Numbered from the stretch's first letter, positions 1 to 9,334 are shown. The stretch: 64,000 bases of DNA from Zobellia uliginosa (GCF_018860745.1 NZ_JAHKPY010000002.1:186001-250000); one strand, 5' to 3'. Numbers and translations: made by a program. The notes: generated by a model from the sequence alone, not told the origin.

Positions 1-973
1 CGGAGTTACTTCCTATTTTGTATGCAGAATTTCCATCGGACTTATATATTTTTATCTCGTGGGTCTCTATGTTGTAATTCAATAAGCCGCTACCATTTGT
101 AGATAACCAAATACTACCATTATGGTCATTATAAATCTTCCATATACACATTTTGTTAATGGAATATGTATCGGTTACATCCAGTGGTATTTTTTTGAAT
201 GGTTTAGTGTGTGTGTCCAATACAGTTAAACCATTGTCCGTACCTACCCAAAGCACGCCGTTTAAATAATATATATCATTTATAAATTCTGAAGGAAGTG
301 CATTTTCATTGGAAGCGCTCAAAGGAGTTTTAGTGAATTTACCAGTTGATGGGATGAAGTAGTAAAGTCCTTGAAACTCGTCCCCCACCCAAAGATTGCC
401 TTTGTCATCTTCAGCCAAGGATTTTACGGAATAGTCACAATTTTGACATGCTTTAGGCTGTTTCCAATGCTGAAAGGTCTGATTGGAACGATTTAGTAAA
501 TTCAATCCATTTTTTGTGGCAATCCAAAGTCTTGATTTACTATCCTCGTATATTCTGTGTACTACGTCGCTACTGATAGAAGTGGAATCATTTTTTTTAT
601 GGGTAAATCTAGTTATAGCGCCCGTAGTTGTATTGTACAGGTTTAGGCCGCCACCTTCTGTGCCAATCCATATATTGCCATTAGAATCTTCTAATAGACT
701 GGTAATCCAATTTTCTGATATAGTGTTGCTATTCTTCGGGTTGTACTTGAATATTTTAGGTTTGTAACCATCGTATCGGTTTAATCCATTGTTCGTGCCA
801 ATCCAAATAAAACCTTTAGAGTCTTCAATAAGACAAGTAGGGTAATTTGAGGAAAGCCCTTTTTCAATATCAATTTTCTCTAAAAACTGATTATCAGACT
901 GAGCGTTAACTCCTAAAATAAAAAGGAGAAATAACGCTGAAGTTAATAATACATTCGTGAGAGAACATTGCAT
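1..973 (-). CDS. Two-component-regulator propeller sensor, N-terminal part (cut by window edge)
   Basis: The minus strand is open from an ATG at 973 to the window edge, 324 codons without a stop. Residues 1-25 look like a signal peptide ending in GVNAQ. The rest is a series of Reg_prop blades of about 45-50 residues, with repeats such as EDSKGFIWIGTNNGLNRYDG, EDSNGNIWIGTEGGGLNLYN and IYEDSKSRLWIATKNGLN. In Bacteroidota this beta-propeller forms the periplasmic sensor of hybrid two-component systems or of propeller-histidine kinases that detect oligosaccharides. The transmitter part lies to the left of the window, so the output domain cannot be named. The gene is divergent from the sulfide oxidoreductase. 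Confidence 0.8.
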   Translation of the reverse strand, partial: MQCSLTNVLLTSALFLLFILGVNAQSDNQFLEKIDIEKGLSSNYPTCLIEDSKGFIWIGTNNGLNRYDGYKPKIFKYNPKNSNTISENWITSLLEDSNGNIWIGTEGGGLNLYNTTTGAITRFTHKKNDSTSISSDVVHRIYEDSKSRLWIATKNGLNLLNRSNQTFQHWKQPKACQNCDYSVKSLAEDDKGNLWVGDEFQGLYYFIPSTGKFTKTPLSASNENALPSEFINDIYYLNGVLWVGTDNGLTVLDTHTKPFKKIPLDVTDTYSINKMCIWKIYNDHNGSIWLSTNGSGLLNYNIETHEIKIYKSDGNSAYKIGSNS

Positions 974-1509
974 TTGTTAGTTGTTTTTCTATGTAATCAT
1001 CGTCAATAAAATCTATTACAAAAATTAAAACTGCTTTTTTATCAGGTCAGTACTAGTATTTTTTGCCACGAGCTATTTTTCTATTTTTAGAAAGTAAGGT
1101 TGCTATTTTAAAGTATTTATTTTTGAATAAACTAGATTTTGCTTTATGAGTTAATCTATATCTCATGTACTAGCCTTTAAATCTTACTTCAACTTCTTTA
1201 TCATGTAAAAGCAAGTGTACCGGTATACTGGTATATGTTTAGCCTATACTTGCAATATAAATATTTAAGTATCTAAATTCTTACAAAATAGTGTAATATT
1301 TTATAAAAGACTTTGTTCTAGGACGTATGTACAACAGTTATCATACCATGCAACGCTGCAAAACCAAATCTTTTTTGTAACAAAAGTTGCTGTGAGCGCT
1401 TTACGAAATATTGAAATTTACAGTATTAAAGTTGAAGATTCCTGTGCAGTTCCAATTCTTTGGACTCACGCTATACTACATAAGCTTTTACTTAAAAAAT
1501 AGAATCAAA
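974..1509. other. Intergenic region between divergent sensor and sqr
   Basis: About 535 bp with no credible gene. It contains a near-palindrome at 1218-1233, followed at 1245-1252 by TATACTTG, one base off the flavobacterial TAnnTTTG -7 box. The start of the following gene is 250 bp further on, so either the leader is long or the true promoter is closer. An upstream extension of the sqr frame to a TTG at 1411 is possible but less likely than the ATG at 1510. Confidence 0.4.
1218..1233. promoter_or_regulatory. Near-palindrome TACCGGTATACTGGTA, candidate operator
   Basis: Fourteen of sixteen positions are symmetrical. It sits in the divergent region upstream of sqr and 12 bp before a TATACTTG sequence. 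Its identity as a repressor or activator site is inferred from symmetry and position only. Confidence 0.3.
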
Positions 1510-2964
1510 ATGTCTAAAATTGTAATACTGGGAGCAGGAATAGCGGGTCATGTGGCCGCTACTCACCTAAGGAGAAAGTTGTCAAAAGAACATGAAGTGG
1601 TCGTTGTTTCTCCTAACGGAAATTACCAATGGATACCTTCTAATATATGGGTAGGTGTGGGTAGGATGAAATCGGAAGATATTCTTTTTCCCCTAACACC
1701 ATTATATAAGAAAAAAGGCATTGACTTCAAAAGGGCCAAGGTGACCACTTTTCATCCAGAAGGAGATACCGAAACTTTAAAACCTTATGTAAACATACAG
1801 TACGTTCTTAAGGAAGATCAGGGCAGGACGGAAAAAGTAACCTACGACTATTTAATTAATGCAACAGGTCCAAAATTGGCTTTTGATCAAACAGAAGGGC
1901 TTTTGCCCGCAACCAATAAGACCTATTCAGTTTGTACCTATACCCATGCAGAGCATGCATGGCAAGGATTGGACGAACTCATTCAAAGAATGAAGAAGGG
2001 AGAAAAAGTAAAAATATTAATAGGTACGGGCCATGCCAAGGCAACATGCCAAGGAGCTGCTTTTGAGTATATTTTAAATGTGGAAAAAGAACTTCACAAA
2101 CATAATGTACGGGATATGGCTGAAATTACTTGGATTTCCAACGAATATCAATTGGGCGATTTTGGTATGGATGGCGTTTTGTTAAGCTATGGCAGCAACA
2201 TTATGAAGTCTAGCGAAATGGTGGAAATGGTTTTTGAAGACCGAGGAATAAAATGGATTCTAGGGGCTGGAGTAAATAAAATTGAAGATGGCATAGCCCA
2301 CTATGAAAATTTGGAGGGCGAGCAAAAATCCGAAACCTATGATTTTGCTATGCTGATTCCTGCTTTTTCAGGTCATGGGTTCAAGGCTTACGATAAAAAT
2401 AATGTAGAGATTACGGATAAGCTTTTTAAAGGCTTTATGCTGGTAGATGCAGATTACACGCCAAAACCTTATGAAAATTGGAGCGTGCAAGATTGGCCGG
2501 AAACGTATCAGAATCCGTCATATAAAAATATATTCGCACCAGGTATTGCCTTTGCGCCACCACATGCCATTTCCAAACCAAGGGTAAGTAAAAACGGTAC
2601 ATCTATTTCTCCGGCACCACCACGTACGGGAATGCCATCCGGAATTACGGCCAAGTTGGTTGCGGATAATATTATAGATGTTATTAAAGGAAAAAAAGAA
2701 TTACGGCACAAAGGATCTATGGGTAATATGGGTGCGGCATGTATTGCATCTGCAGGGTATGGTATGACCCAAGGAAGCGGAATAAGCATTACCACCTTCC
2801 CAATTGTACCCGATTTTGAAAAGTACCCGGATACCCACGGCAGAAAATTGGGCAAGACTTTTGGAGAAATTGGCCTAGCTGGCCACTGGCTGAAACTAGC
2901 CTTGCATTATGCTTTTATGTATAAGGCCAAAATGAAACCGTTCTGGTGGCTCATTCCTGAATAG
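1510..2964 (+). CDS. sqr: Sulfide:quinone oxidoreductase-like FAD protein
   Basis: A 484-residue flavoprotein of the NAD(P)/FAD-dependent oxidoreductase family. The dinucleotide fold is at residues 8-13 (GAGIAG), a second glycine-rich stretch is near 171 (IGTGHAKATC), and cysteines at 142, 180 and in the C-terminal GAACIASAG stretch are placed as expected for SQR redox cysteines. SQR oxidises H2S at the membrane, passes electrons to quinone and makes sulfane sulfur. The frame continues upstream to a TTG at 1411, but the ATG at 1510 places the GAGIAG motif at the usual distance from the N terminus and is preceded by an A-rich stretch. Two tiny genes and an efflux operon follow on the same strand, which suggests a sulfide or thiol detoxification locus. 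It could also be a paralogue with another reduced-sulfur donor. Confidence 0.75.
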   Translation: MSKIVILGAGIAGHVAATHLRRKLSKEHEVVVVSPNGNYQWIPSNIWVGVGRMKSEDILFPLTPLYKKKGIDFKRAKVTTFHPEGDTETLKPYVNIQYVLKEDQGRTEKVTYDYLINATGPKLAFDQTEGLLPATNKTYSVCTYTHAEHAWQGLDELIQRMKKGEKVKILIGTGHAKATCQGAAFEYILNVEKELHKHNVRDMAEITWISNEYQLGDFGMDGVLLSYGSNIMKSSEMVEMVFEDRGIKWILGAGVNKIEDGIAHYENLEGEQKSETYDFAMLIPAFSGHGFKAYDKNNVEITDKLFKGFMLVDADYTPKPYENWSVQDWPETYQNPSYKNIFAPGIAFAPPHAISKPRVSKNGTSISPAPPRTGMPSGITAKLVADNIIDVIKGKKELRHKGSMGNMGAACIASAGYGMTQGSGISITTFPIVPDFEKYPDTHGRKLGKTFGEIGLAGHWLKLALHYAFMYKAKMKPFWWLIPE

Positions 2965-3021
2965 AAATTAGGAGAGAAGGTATTTATTATTGGCAAGTGA
3001 TTTAATTACAAATAGAAAAAG

Positions 3022-3159
3022 ATGAAAAGAATATCAAAATCAAAACGATTCATTATGAGGAATCCCATTATTCAGTTCTTCAAGTTCATTTGGTTGAGTT
3101 TAAAGATATTGATTGTTGTGGCCGGAGGCCATGGTGGCACCCGAAAAACAACATCCTAA
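3022..3159 (+). CDS. Small single-TM protein coupled to the next gene
   Basis: A 45-codon ORF with one hydrophobic segment (FFKFIWLSLKILIVVAGG) followed by a Gly/His/Thr-rich tail GGHGGTRKTTS. An internal ATG at 3055 would give a 34-residue version beginning MRNPII. The stop codon overlaps the next start in a TAATG arrangement, so the two genes are probably translationally coupled. It lies 57 bp after sqr. I recall similar small proteins next to DUF6132 genes in flavobacteria but cannot confirm this. No function is assigned. Confidence 0.55.
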   Translation: MKRISKSKRFIMRNPIIQFFKFIWLSLKILIVVAGGHGGTRKTTS

Positions 3160-3353
3160 TGACAAGAAAAATAGTTTGGCTTACAGTGCTTGGCATTGCT
3201 GTGGGGGCAATTTCCGAGTATATATATTATTCGGAAATTGGTTGTGTTTCTGGCACTTGTGCCATCACTTCAAAACCTTTGAACAGCACATTATACGGGG
3301 CTCTAATGGGAGGATTAGTATTTATTATGTTCATAAAATCTCCTAAGAAATAA
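3159..3353 (+). CDS. DUF6132-like small membrane protein with conserved cysteines
   Basis: 64 residues starting MTRKIVW. There are two hydrophobic segments (about 5-22 and 46-59), separated by a polar stretch containing EIGCVSGTCAITSKP. The paired cysteines and the YGALMGG segment match what I know of the DUF6132 family, found near sulfur-metabolism genes in Bacteroidota. The ATG overlaps the upstream stop (TAATG). A longer frame from 3090 exists but would run through the coding sequence of the preceding small gene, so the internal start is preferred. A role in sulfur or thiol handling is inferred from the cysteines and from sqr upstream. Confidence 0.6.
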   Translation: MTRKIVWLTVLGIAVGAISEYIYYSEIGCVSGTCAITSKPLNSTLYGALMGGLVFIMFIKSPKK

Positions 3354-3389
3354 ATAGGTTATTAATTAGAATCTATAGGTAGGTAAATG

Positions 3390-3420
3390 AAAGGCGCTTC
3401 GGTAAACGAAGGGTCTTTTT
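3390..3420 (+). terminator. Rho-independent terminator after the sqr group
   Basis: Stem AAAGGCGCTTCG, loop GTAAA, CGAAGGGTCTTT, with one mismatch and one G-T pair, then a run of T to 3422. It separates the sqr group from the efflux operon. Confidence 0.6.
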
Positions 3421-3460
3421 TTATTTGGAAAAATGGAGTAACGCATTACTTTTTTGAATG

Positions 3461-3504
3461 GTAACAATGGTTACTGTGGAGCATAAAAGCTGACTGTAAT
3501 TTTG
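3461..3504 (+). promoter_or_regulatory. Candidate promoter and operator of the efflux operon
   Basis: TAATTTTG at 3497-3504 fits the Bacteroidota -7 consensus TAnnTTTG. A perfect inverted repeat GTAAC-aatg-GTTAC at 3461-3474 lies where a -33 element would be expected, and no clear TTG is present. That arrangement would suit an activator-dependent or repressible promoter 15 bp upstream of the TolC-family start. Inferred from sequence only. Confidence 0.4.
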
Positions 3505-3518
3505 TAGAAAATTAAATA

Positions 3519-4823
3519 ATGATGAAGTATATTTTTTGGATACTGATTTTTTTGGGAGGTTCCTTTTACGCACAAGCGCAAGAAACCATACTCATTTCAA
3601 AAGCCGAGGTTATTGCAAAGGCAAAAGAAAATAACAACACCCTTAAAATGGCGGAGCAGGATGTTCTGGCAGCTCTGGGTGACTATAAACAAACCAATGC
3701 TACGCTGTTGCCCAATATTGGAATTTCACATACGGGAATAGCAACCACCAACCCGTTAATGGCTTTTGGTTCGAAACTTAACCAGTCTATTTTGACTTCA
3801 GGTGATTTTGCTCCGGACTTGTTAAACAATCCTAGTCAGATTGAAGATTTTGCTACACGGGTGGAAGTACAGCAACCACTTATAAATTTTGATGGCATAT
3901 TTCAACGAAAGGCGGCCAAGTCCAAATACAATGCTACCAGATTTCAATCGGAACGTACGCAGGAATATATGTCTTTGGAAATAGACAAGGCTTATATGCA
4001 ACTGCAGTTGGCCTATAAAACGGTAGCGGTTTTAGAAAAAGCAAAAGAAGCTGCAGTAGAGAACAAACGTATTGCAGACAATAGTTTTAAGCAAGGATAT
4101 TTACAGAAATCAGATGTTCTTGCCGTGCAAGTGCGGGTAGGGGAAATCGAAAACCAGTTGCAGTATGCCAAGAGTAATATTCAAAATGCTTCTAATTACC
4201 TATCAGTTTTAATGGATGATACCACGTATGCCATCTTACAACCCACAGATTCACTTACCGTAACGGTCAATGATTTAGGGCAACAAGAGTTTTCTGAAAA
4301 CCGAGCGGATATTCAAGCTATGACTTCGGCAAGTGAAGCTTATCGCCAAATGAACAAGGCAGATAAAATGAGTTTTTTACCACGCTTGAATGCCTTTGGA
4401 ACTTATGAACTTCATGATGATGAAATTTTTCAAGGAGCTTCCAACGGCTATTTGTTCGGTGCCGAGTTAAAATGGAATATCCTAGAAGGCGGCAAGCGCT
4501 TTGGAAAAGCACAGAAAAGTAAAGCGGAATACGAGAAATCAAAAATACAATTAGAGCAATATACAGCTGAAAGTCAGGTAGAGCTGAATAGGGCTAAACG
4601 TTCGCTCCAAGATGCCAAGAACAACTTGGAGCTTACGGCCCTTGCCCTAGAACAATCCAAAGAATCTTTGCGCATACGTACCAACCGTTTTCAACAAGGC
4701 TTGGAGAAAACAACGGATTTATTAATGGCCGAGACCCAATATGCGCAAAAGCAACTGGAATATTACAGCACTATTTTCCAACACAATTATGCCTTGGCTT
4801 ACGTACAATTTTTGACCCGATAA
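3519..4823 (+). CDS. TolC-family outer membrane efflux protein
   Basis: 434 residues with a signal peptide (MMKYIFWILIFLGGSFYAQAQ) and two long alpha-helical repeats rich in Q, K, E and A (about 20-230 and 240-430), the usual OEP layout and length. It forms the trimeric outer-membrane exit duct for the pump encoded by the next two genes. The spacing to the adaptor gene is 43 bp and all genes to 9865 are on one strand, so this is the first gene of a five-gene operon. Two adjacent ATGs (3519 and 3522) cannot be told apart. The substrate is unknown. Confidence 0.85.
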   Translation: MMKYIFWILIFLGGSFYAQAQETILISKAEVIAKAKENNNTLKMAEQDVLAALGDYKQTNATLLPNIGISHTGIATTNPLMAFGSKLNQSILTSGDFAPDLLNNPSQIEDFATRVEVQQPLINFDGIFQRKAAKSKYNATRFQSERTQEYMSLEIDKAYMQLQLAYKTVAVLEKAKEAAVENKRIADNSFKQGYLQKSDVLAVQVRVGEIENQLQYAKSNIQNASNYLSVLMDDTTYAILQPTDSLTVTVNDLGQQEFSENRADIQAMTSASEAYRQMNKADKMSFLPRLNAFGTYELHDDEIFQGASNGYLFGAELKWNILEGGKRFGKAQKSKAEYEKSKIQLEQYTAESQVELNRAKRSLQDAKNNLELTALALEQSKESLRIRTNRFQQGLEKTTDLLMAETQYAQKQLEYYSTIFQHNYALAYVQFLTR

Positions 4824-4866
4824 CAAACTACGAATACTTATTTACCTAGTACCTAATTCTAAAACG

Positions 4867-5949
4867 ATGAGAAACAAAAATTATAGCATAGCAGCAGTTT
4901 TAACCTTAACACTTGCCTTGGCGAGCTGTGGCGGAAAAGAAACGAAAGCAGTCGCGGACAACTCTCCAGTAGTACCTGTTCAAGTACGTGCAGTTGCTGA
5001 AAATACAGAAAATTCATTTGTAACGGCCAGCGGAAAAATCGAGGCGGCCAAAAGTGCCAATATCAGTACCCGAATGATGGGGTATGTAGATAAGATTTAC
5101 GTGAAAGTAGGGGATAAGGTAAAAAATGGCCAACTCTTATTGAGTGTAAATAATGCAGATGTTTCGGCAAAATTAGCTCAGGTAAATGCAGGAATTACGG
5201 AAGCCACAGCAGCCTATACCAATGCAGAGAAAGACTACCAACGCTTTACGAACTTGTTCAATGAGAATAGTGCTTCGCAAAAGGAATTGGATGATATAAC
5301 CGCTAATTACAATATGGCCAAAGCCCGTTTGGAGAGCGCTAAACAAATGAAGAACGGTGTAAATGCCCAGATGGGGTATGCGAATATCCGCGCTCCTTTT
5401 AACGGAGTGGTTACCAGCAAATTTATAAGCGCGGGAGATATGGCCAACCCGGGAATGCCTTTGTTGGAGGTAGAATCGCCTGGGAAACATCAAGTTTTGG
5501 CTAGTGTGCCTGAATCCGAGATTTTGGAAATCCAACCCAATACAGAAGTAAGTGTACTCGTAAAATCCTTGGGTAAATCCGTAAAAGGAAAGGTAGTAGA
5601 AGTAAGTACGTCAGCAAAGAATACAGGTGGTCAATATCTGGTAAAAGTAATGTTGGAAGCTTCTGATGCCAAAATTTTATCCGGTATGTATGCTACGGTA
5701 CAGTTTCCTGTGGAAAGAAAAGCAAATGCAACTGCGGTTATGATTCCTACGGAGGCTTTGGTTGAAAACGGACAATTAAGCGGTGTGTATACGGTAAGTG
5801 AAACCAACAAGGCTTTATTACGCTGGTTGCGTTTGGGACGTGTTTTTGGCGATAAGGTTGAAGTATTATCCGGCCTGTCCCAAGATGAAAAATACATTCT
5901 TTCCTCTGACGGAAAATTGTTCAACGGAGCAAAGGTTAGCATACAGTAA
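4867..5949 (+). CDS. RND efflux periplasmic adaptor lipoprotein (MFP)
   Basis: 360 residues. A lipoprotein signal ends in TLALASCGG, so the mature protein is anchored at Cys21. A barrel-sandwich hybrid (VDKIYVKVGDKVKNGQLL and later IRAPFNGVVTSKFISAGD) flanks a coiled-coil hairpin of about 80 residues, followed by beta-barrel and membrane-proximal domains, the classical HlyD/AcrA-type order. It links the RND pump with the TolC-like duct encoded upstream. The family serves drugs, metals and organic compounds; nothing in this sequence fixes the substrate. Confidence 0.85.
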   Translation: MRNKNYSIAAVLTLTLALASCGGKETKAVADNSPVVPVQVRAVAENTENSFVTASGKIEAAKSANISTRMMGYVDKIYVKVGDKVKNGQLLLSVNNADVSAKLAQVNAGITEATAAYTNAEKDYQRFTNLFNENSASQKELDDITANYNMAKARLESAKQMKNGVNAQMGYANIRAPFNGVVTSKFISAGDMANPGMPLLEVESPGKHQVLASVPESEILEIQPNTEVSVLVKSLGKSVKGKVVEVSTSAKNTGGQYLVKVMLEASDAKILSGMYATVQFPVERKANATAVMIPTEALVENGQLSGVYTVSETNKALLRWLRLGRVFGDKVEVLSGLSQDEKYILSSDGKLFNGAKVSIQ

Positions 5950-5969
5950 ATAAGAATCAAAAGATAACG

Positions 5970-6080
5970 AGCGGTTGCGTTAGGGATTGCAACGGATACC
6001 CCACAGTGTTCTTGATCTGCTTACAGATAAAGAATGCGAGGAGTAGAAGTGAAAAGCCCGCCCGAACGCCCATATAAGAT
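5970..6080 (+). other. Structured intergenic element inside the efflux operon
   Basis: The 139 bp between adaptor and pump is far longer than the other gaps in this operon and more GC-rich than nearby spacers. It includes the stem GTTGC (5974-5978) with GCAAC (5989-5993) closing GTTAGGGATT, then ACGGATACCCC, and ends in AAAAGCCCGCCCGAACGCCC. It resembles from memory short elements scattered between genes in flavobacterial genomes, but this could not be checked. No convincing ORF was seen in it. Candidate roles are a small RNA, a processing site or a dispersed repeat. Confidence 0.4.
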
Positions 6081-6088
6081 ACAAAGCA

Positions 6089-9000
6089 ATGAAAGAAGGA
6101 TTAGCAGGTAAAATTGCCAAAATGTTCATAGGCAGCAAATTAACAGTGTTGTTAATGGTTGTTTTTATGGTCATTGGGGTGTACAGTTCGTTTTTGATTC
6201 CGAGGGAGGAAGAGCCCCAGATAGACGTGCCTATGGCCGATATTTTTGTTGGATATCCCGGGGCGAGTCCTACTGAGGTAGAGTCGCGCGTGATAAAGCC
6301 TTTGGAGAAATTGATATCGAATATCAAAGGCGTGGAGTATGTGTACTCCACTTCCATGAAGGAGCAGGGCATGGTGATCGTGCAGTTTTATGTGGGTGAG
6401 GATATTGAACGCTCGTTCGTGAAATTGTACAATGAAATCAATAAGCACATGGATGAAATGCCGCAAGGTGTAACGTTTCCGTTGGTAAAAACCAGGGCTA
6501 TTGACGATGTACCTATGCTAGGGCTTACCCTGTGGAGCGAAAATTATGACGGCTACCAGTTAAGCCAAATGGCGCAGGAGCTAGAAAGTGAGATCAAGAA
6601 GGTAAATGATGTGGCGGTTACCCATAAAATTGGTAATCAAGATCGCCAGTTGCGTGTGGTTTTGGATAAGGATAAACTGGCTGCTAGCGGCTTGGATTTC
6701 TTATCGGTTTCTGAAATGATCAAGGCGAACAATGCGCAATTAAGTTCTGGAAGTTTTGATAAAAACGATACCGAATTTTTGGTGAATACAGGTAGTTTTC
6801 TGGCATCGGTAACCGATGTAGAGAATCTTGTGGTGGGTGTACAACAGAACCAACCCATTTATTTAAAGCAAATTGCCCGTATTATTGATGGTCCTGAAAT
6901 TCCACAGAGTTATGTATCCTTAGGATTTGGCCAGGCGAGTGATAAGGTAACGGATTACAAATCTGAATACCCTGCGGTTACCATTTCGGTAGCTAAAAGA
7001 AAGGGTGCTGATGCGATGAAAATTGCCGATATCGTAATCGATAAGGTAGAGCATTTACGCAGTACATTGATTCCTGATGACGTACATGTAGAAATTACCA
7101 GAAACTATGGGGAAACGGCTTCACACAAAGTGTCTGAACTATTGTTACACCTTATAGGTTCTATCATAGCCGTAACCCTTGTGGTGATGTTGGCCATGGG
7201 CTGGCGTGGTGGTTTGGTGGTATTTTTATCCGTACCCATAACGTTTGCCTTAACACTATTGAGCTACTATATGCTGGATTATACCTTAAACCGAATTACG
7301 CTTTTTGCTTTGGTTTTCGTAACGGGTATTGTGGTAGATGACTCCATAATTATTGCCGAGAATATGCACCGGCATTTTAAGATGAAACGCCTGCCTTTTA
7401 AGCAAGCGGCATTGTATGCCATTAACGAGGTAGGTAATCCTACTATTCTAGCAACTTTTACGGTAATAGCCTCTGTGTTGCCTATGGCTTTTGTATCTGG
7501 GCTAATGGGGCCGTATATGGCTCCGATGCCTATTGGCGCATCTATTGCTATGATTTTGTCTTTGTTCGTGGCTTTGACAATCACACCTTATTTGGGCTAT
7601 ATTTTCTTAAGGGAAAAAGACAAAAAAGGACAAGTAGAGAAGCCACAAAAACCTTTGGAAGATACCTACATCTATAGGGTTTATAACAAATTTGAGCGTC
7701 CGCTTATTGAAAACAAAGGCAAACGTTGGATGTTTCTGGGATTAACTTTCTTGTTGCTCTTAGGGTCCATGGCCTTGTTCTTTACAGAATCGGTAGCCGT
7801 AAAAATGCTACCTTTTGATAACAAGAACGAATTTCAAGTGGTTATAGATATGCCCGAAGGCACTACACTTGAACGTACGGGAGTGGTAGCCCAAGAAATT
7901 GCGCAGTACCTCTCTACACGACCAGAAGTGGTGAACTATCAAAATTATGTGGGTACTTCAGCACCTATAACCTTTAACGGTTTGGTACGTCATTACGATT
8001 TGCGCGGTGGTAGTAATATGGCAGATATTCAAGTAAATCTTATTGGAAAAGACGAACGTTCTGCCCAGAGTCATGATATTGCAAAATTACTACGACCTGA
8101 TATTCAGAAAATTGCGGCCAAATATAATGCCAACGTAAAATTGGTAGAAGTTCCACCGGGACCTCCGGTATTGTCTACTATTGTTGCTGAGGTTTACGGA
8201 CCTGATTATGAGGAACAGATTAAAGTTGCTAACAGCGTTCAAAATATTTTAAAAAATACGGACGATGTAGTGGATATTGACTGGATGGTAGAAGCTGACC
8301 AAACCGAATTTCAATTTGAAATCGATAAGGAAAAAGCAATGTTATATGGTATTGCGCCGCAGCAAATTGCCTACACCATGAATATGGCATTATCCAATAG
8401 AGCGATAACTAATCTATACGATGCCGATGCGACCGACCAAGTAGGTCTGGTGTTGGCTTTGGACGAAAAGGAAAAATCTACTATTGCTGACATTTCGCAA
8501 TTAAAAGTAACCTCTAAACAGGGGAATATGGTCTCTATATCTGACTTGGTACATATTACCGAGACAACAAGTGCCAAGAGTATCTATCGCAAAAACCAAA
8601 AAAGAGTGGTGTATGTAATGGCCGATATGGCAGGAGAATTGGAGAGTCCCGCATATGCTATTTTAGGAATGGAAGAAAAGCTAAAAGAGATAGCCCTCCC
8701 ACAAGGATATTCCATTAGCGAAATGTATTTAGGTCAGCCGGAATTTGAAGATGATTATACCGTAAAATGGGATGGAGAATGGCAGATTACGTTAGAGGTA
8801 TTTAGAGATTTGGGAATTGCCTTTTTAGGCGCCATAATTTTGATATATATCTTGATTGTAGGATGGTTTCAAAACTTTAAAGCCCCTATTGTAATGATGG
8901 TAGCCATACCCTTGTCGTTAATAGGAATTATTTTAGGCCATTGGATTATGGGTGCGTTCTTTACCGCCACTTCTTTTATTGGAATGATAGCGCTAGCGGG

Positions 9001-9322
9001 TATTATGGTGCGGAACTCCGTATTGCTGATCGATTTTATAAACTTACGTCTTGACGAGGGTGTTCCCTTAAAACAAGCAGCAATTGAAGCTGGTGCCGTA
9101 CGTACAACCCCTATTTTGTTAACTGCGGGAACCGTGGTTATCGGAGCTTTTGTTATTTTATTCGATCCAATTTTTCAAGGTCTGGCAATTTCTTTAATGG
9201 GAGGGACAATTGTCTCTACCGTATTGACCTTGCTAGTGGTGCCTTTGGTCTATTATCTAATAGAGCGTAAGAATTACCCTGAAGTAAAAATAGAAGAAAC
9301 AACAGATAAGATTGCGGACTAA
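6089..9322 (+). CDS. RND-family inner membrane efflux pump
   Basis: 1077 residues, normal size for an AcrB/CzcA-type proton-driven exporter. There is an N-terminal TM helix followed by a large periplasmic porter domain, TM helices around 360-500, a second porter domain and a C-terminal TM bundle. TM4 carries VTGIVVDDSIIIAENMHRH, with adjacent aspartates for proton relay, and a second conserved region reads GIMVRNSVLLIDF. It works with the adaptor and TolC-like genes upstream. The sequence looks closer to the HAE1/AcrB group than to metal-specific CzcA, but I cannot assign a substrate. Linkage with sqr suggests export of a toxic thiol, polysulfide-related or metal species (inference). Confidence 0.85.
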   Translation: MKEGLAGKIAKMFIGSKLTVLLMVVFMVIGVYSSFLIPREEEPQIDVPMADIFVGYPGASPTEVESRVIKPLEKLISNIKGVEYVYSTSMKEQGMVIVQFYVGEDIERSFVKLYNEINKHMDEMPQGVTFPLVKTRAIDDVPMLGLTLWSENYDGYQLSQMAQELESEIKKVNDVAVTHKIGNQDRQLRVVLDKDKLAASGLDFLSVSEMIKANNAQLSSGSFDKNDTEFLVNTGSFLASVTDVENLVVGVQQNQPIYLKQIARIIDGPEIPQSYVSLGFGQASDKVTDYKSEYPAVTISVAKRKGADAMKIADIVIDKVEHLRSTLIPDDVHVEITRNYGETASHKVSELLLHLIGSIIAVTLVVMLAMGWRGGLVVFLSVPITFALTLLSYYMLDYTLNRITLFALVFVTGIVVDDSIIIAENMHRHFKMKRLPFKQAALYAINEVGNPTILATFTVIASVLPMAFVSGLMGPYMAPMPIGASIAMILSLFVALTITPYLGYIFLREKDKKGQVEKPQKPLEDTYIYRVYNKFERPLIENKGKRWMFLGLTFLLLLGSMALFFTESVAVKMLPFDNKNEFQVVIDMPEGTTLERTGVVAQEIAQYLSTRPEVVNYQNYVGTSAPITFNGLVRHYDLRGGSNMADIQVNLIGKDERSAQSHDIAKLLRPDIQKIAAKYNANVKLVEVPPGPPVLSTIVAEVYGPDYEEQIKVANSVQNILKNTDDVVDIDWMVEADQTEFQFEIDKEKAMLYGIAPQQIAYTMNMALSNRAITNLYDADATDQVGLVLALDEKEKSTIADISQLKVTSKQGNMVSISDLVHITETTSAKSIYRKNQKRVVYVMADMAGELESPAYAILGMEEKLKEIALPQGYSISEMYLGQPEFEDDYTVKWDGEWQITLEVFRDLGIAFLGAIILIYILIVGWFQNFKAPIVMMVAIPLSLIGIILGHWIMGAFFTATSFIGMIALAGIMVRNSVLLIDFINLRLDEGVPLKQAAIEAGAVRTTPILLTAGTVVIGAFVILFDPIFQGLAISLMGGTIVSTVLTLLVVPLVYYLIERKNYPEVKIEETTDKIAD

Positions 9323-9334
9323 AAGAAGATAAAA

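Noticed and set aside
1411-1509. Upstream extension of the sqr frame
   Set aside because: It starts with TTG and adds 33 residues before the usual GAGIAG start; the ATG at 1510 fits the family better.
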